A stretch of DNA of 5,877 nt from Rhodoluna limnophila (GTDB lineage Bacteria > Actinomycetota > Actinomycetes > Actinomycetales > Microbacteriaceae), in contig CALPUC020000061.1 in assembly GCA_943326655.2 (NCBI GenBank), forward strand, positions 1-5,877. Direction: 5' to 3'. The translations under genes and the position numbers were made by a program. Position 1 is the first letter of the stretch. Every line of letters begins with the position of its first letter. The notes under the pieces were generated by a model. That model saw only the letters and a list, made by a program, of their open reading frames with translations, did no database searches and was not told the origin of the DNA. Below, in pieces: positions 4,757 to 5,877 of this stretch.

Positions 4757-5877
4757 AGTTCTGTCTTCCCTGCCGATTGGCGAAAAAGTTGGCATCGCCT
4801 TCTCTGGCGGCCTCGACACATCCGTGGCCGTTGCCTGGATGCGCGAAAAAGGCGCGATACCTTACGCCTACACCGCAGACCTCGGGCAATACGACGAAAC
4901 CGACATCGCCTCGATTCCAGACCGTGCACTGATTTACGGAGCCGAAGCAGGCCGCTTAATCGACTGCCGACAGTCTCTGGTTGAAGAGGGTCTCGCAGCC
5001 ATCGCCTGCGGCGCTTTTCACATCCGAACCGGCGGCAAGGCATATTTCAACACCACACCGCTAGGCCGCGTGGTCACCGGAACACTCCTGGTTCGCGCAA
5101 TGCGCGACGACAACGTTGAAATCTGGGGAGACGGCTCTACCTACAAGGGAAACGACATCGAGCGTTTCTACCGCTACGGGCTTTTAGCAAACCCAAACCT
5201 TCGCATTTACAAGCCTTGGCTTGATGCCGACTTCGTTTCCGAGCTCGGTGGGCGCCACGAAATGAGTGAGTGGCTACAGGCGCGCGACCTTCCTTACCGT
5301 GCATCAACCGAGAAGGCTTACTCAACTGACGCCAACATGCTTGGCGCAACCCACGAGGCGAAAAGCCTCGAGTTGCTCGACACCTCATACGAAATCGTTG
5401 AGCCGATCATGGGTGTTAAGTTCTGGGATTCAAACGTAAAGATCGACAGCGAAGATGTGACCATCACCTTCCGTCAGGGTCGCCCGGTTGCGATCAACGG
5501 AAAAGAGTGCAAAGACGCAGTGGAACTAATGATGGAAGCAAACACCATCGGAGGTCGTCACGGCATTGGTATGAGTGACCAGATTGAGAATCGCATCATC
5601 GAAGCCAAGAGTCGTGGCATCTACGAAGCTCCGGGAATGGCACTGATTTTCGCAGCTTACGAACGCTTGCTAAGTGCAATCCACAACGAAGACACCATTG
5701 CGAACTACCACGCCGAGGGTCGCCGTATGGGTCGCCTGCTCTACGAAGGCCGCTGGCTAGACCCTCAGACCCTGATGTTGCGCGAGTCGCTCACCAAGTG
5801 GGTTGCTTCGGCCGTGAACGGTTCGGTCACCCTGAGACTTCGTCGCGGGGATGACTACACGATTCTCGACACCCGAG
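4749..5877 (+). CDS. argG: Argininosuccinate synthase, E. coli-like long type (3' end cut by window)
   Basis: ArgG joins citrulline and aspartate, using ATP, to make argininosuccinate, the penultimate step of arginine synthesis in the cytoplasm. The first 376 codons are present; the family's long form is about 445-480 residues, so the end lies beyond the window. The nucleotide-binding loop AFSGGLDTS is at 17-25. Other conserved blocks are GAFHIRTGGKAYFNTTPLGR (88-107), WGDGSTYKGNDIERF (126-140), KPWLDADF (155-162), ELGGRHEMSEW (165-175), EKAYSTDANMLGATHE (188-203), MGVKFWD (221-227), GGRHGIGMSDQIENR (268-282) and SRGIYEAPGMAL (288-299). These follow the E. coli ArgG sequence closely rather than the shorter ~400-residue type. 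The GTG start is fixed by an in-frame TGA two codons upstream and a -10 box 6 bases before it. No other arg gene is in view. It diverges from the secreted glycosidase paralogue, with no evident functional link. Confidence 0.97.
   Translation, partial: MTKVLSSLPIGEKVGIAFSGGLDTSVAVAWMREKGAIPYAYTADLGQYDETDIASIPDRALIYGAEAGRLIDCRQSLVEEGLAAIACGAFHIRTGGKAYFNTTPLGRVVTGTLLVRAMRDDNVEIWGDGSTYKGNDIERFYRYGLLANPNLRIYKPWLDADFVSELGGRHEMSEWLQARDLPYRASTEKAYSTDANMLGATHEAKSLELLDTSYEIVEPIMGVKFWDSNVKIDSEDVTITFRQGRPVAINGKECKDAVELMMEANTIGGRHGIGMSDQIENRIIEAKSRGIYEAPGMALIFAAYERLLSAIHNEDTIANYHAEGRRMGRLLYEGRWLDPQTLMLRESLTKWVASAVNGSVTLRLRRGDDYTILDTR

Noticed and set aside
4753..5043. Minus-strand open frame of 96 codons opposite the start of argG.
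   Set aside because: It is an Arg-rich frame typical of the reverse complement of a coding sequence; argG is unmistakable on the other strand.
1..5877. Mobile element, CRISPR, tRNA or riboswitch signals.
   Set aside because: No terminal inverted repeats, transposase motifs, regularly spaced repeats or tRNA-like structures were seen, and gene spacing leaves too little room for a riboswitch.

Overview
The window looks like part of an actinobacterial chromosome. My best guess is a moderate-GC, streamlined relative of the Microbacteriaceae (Rhodoluna/Aquiluna-like freshwater actinobacteria), but this is inference from gene content, roughly balanced base composition, very tight packing and start-site architecture; no rRNA or other phylogenetic marker is present. 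Five protein genes fill almost all of the 5,877 bases. The longest stretches without a gene are 22, 30, 34 and 40 bases. I see no tRNA, rRNA, CRISPR array, insertion sequence or phage gene.

Layout: (1) msrA, peptide-methionine (S)-S-oxide reductase, on the minus strand at 35-556. (2) Divergent from it across only 22 bases, a YghZ/Gpr-type aldo/keto reductase on the plus strand at 579-1577. (3) Converging on that gene with a 4-base overlap of stop codons, a lipoprotein of the phosphodiester glycosidase (NAGPA/DUF2233, PF09992) family on the minus strand at 1574-3175. (4) Immediately upstream of it on the same strand, a second, secreted paralogue at 3206-4708. (5) Divergent from that across 40 bases, argG (argininosuccinate synthase, E. 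coli-like long type) on the plus strand from a GTG at 4749, cut by the window edge after 376 codons.

How the genes fit together: MsrA and the aldo/keto reductase share a very small divergent promoter region and both deal with damage or reactive metabolites (oxidised methionine, aldehydes), so co-regulation is plausible. The two glycosidase-family paralogues form a tandem exported pair, one predicted to be lipid-anchored and one released. Each has the same C-terminal motif set, the same two non-lipobox cysteines and the same duplicated central module. They probably act on a phosphodiester-linked sugar at the cell surface, substrate unknown. argG is core arginine biosynthesis and appears functionally unrelated to its neighbours.

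The most striking pattern is regulatory. Each of the five start codons is preceded by a TANNNT -10 hexamer ending exactly 6 bases (four genes) or 7 bases (one gene) before the start codon, with no good Shine-Dalgarno sequence. That is the arrangement expected for leaderless mRNAs, which are common in Actinobacteria. It supports all five start choices and indicates that even the gene pair on one strand may have separate promoters. I did not find a convincing entirely new system; the tandem exported glycosidase pair is the least understood content.
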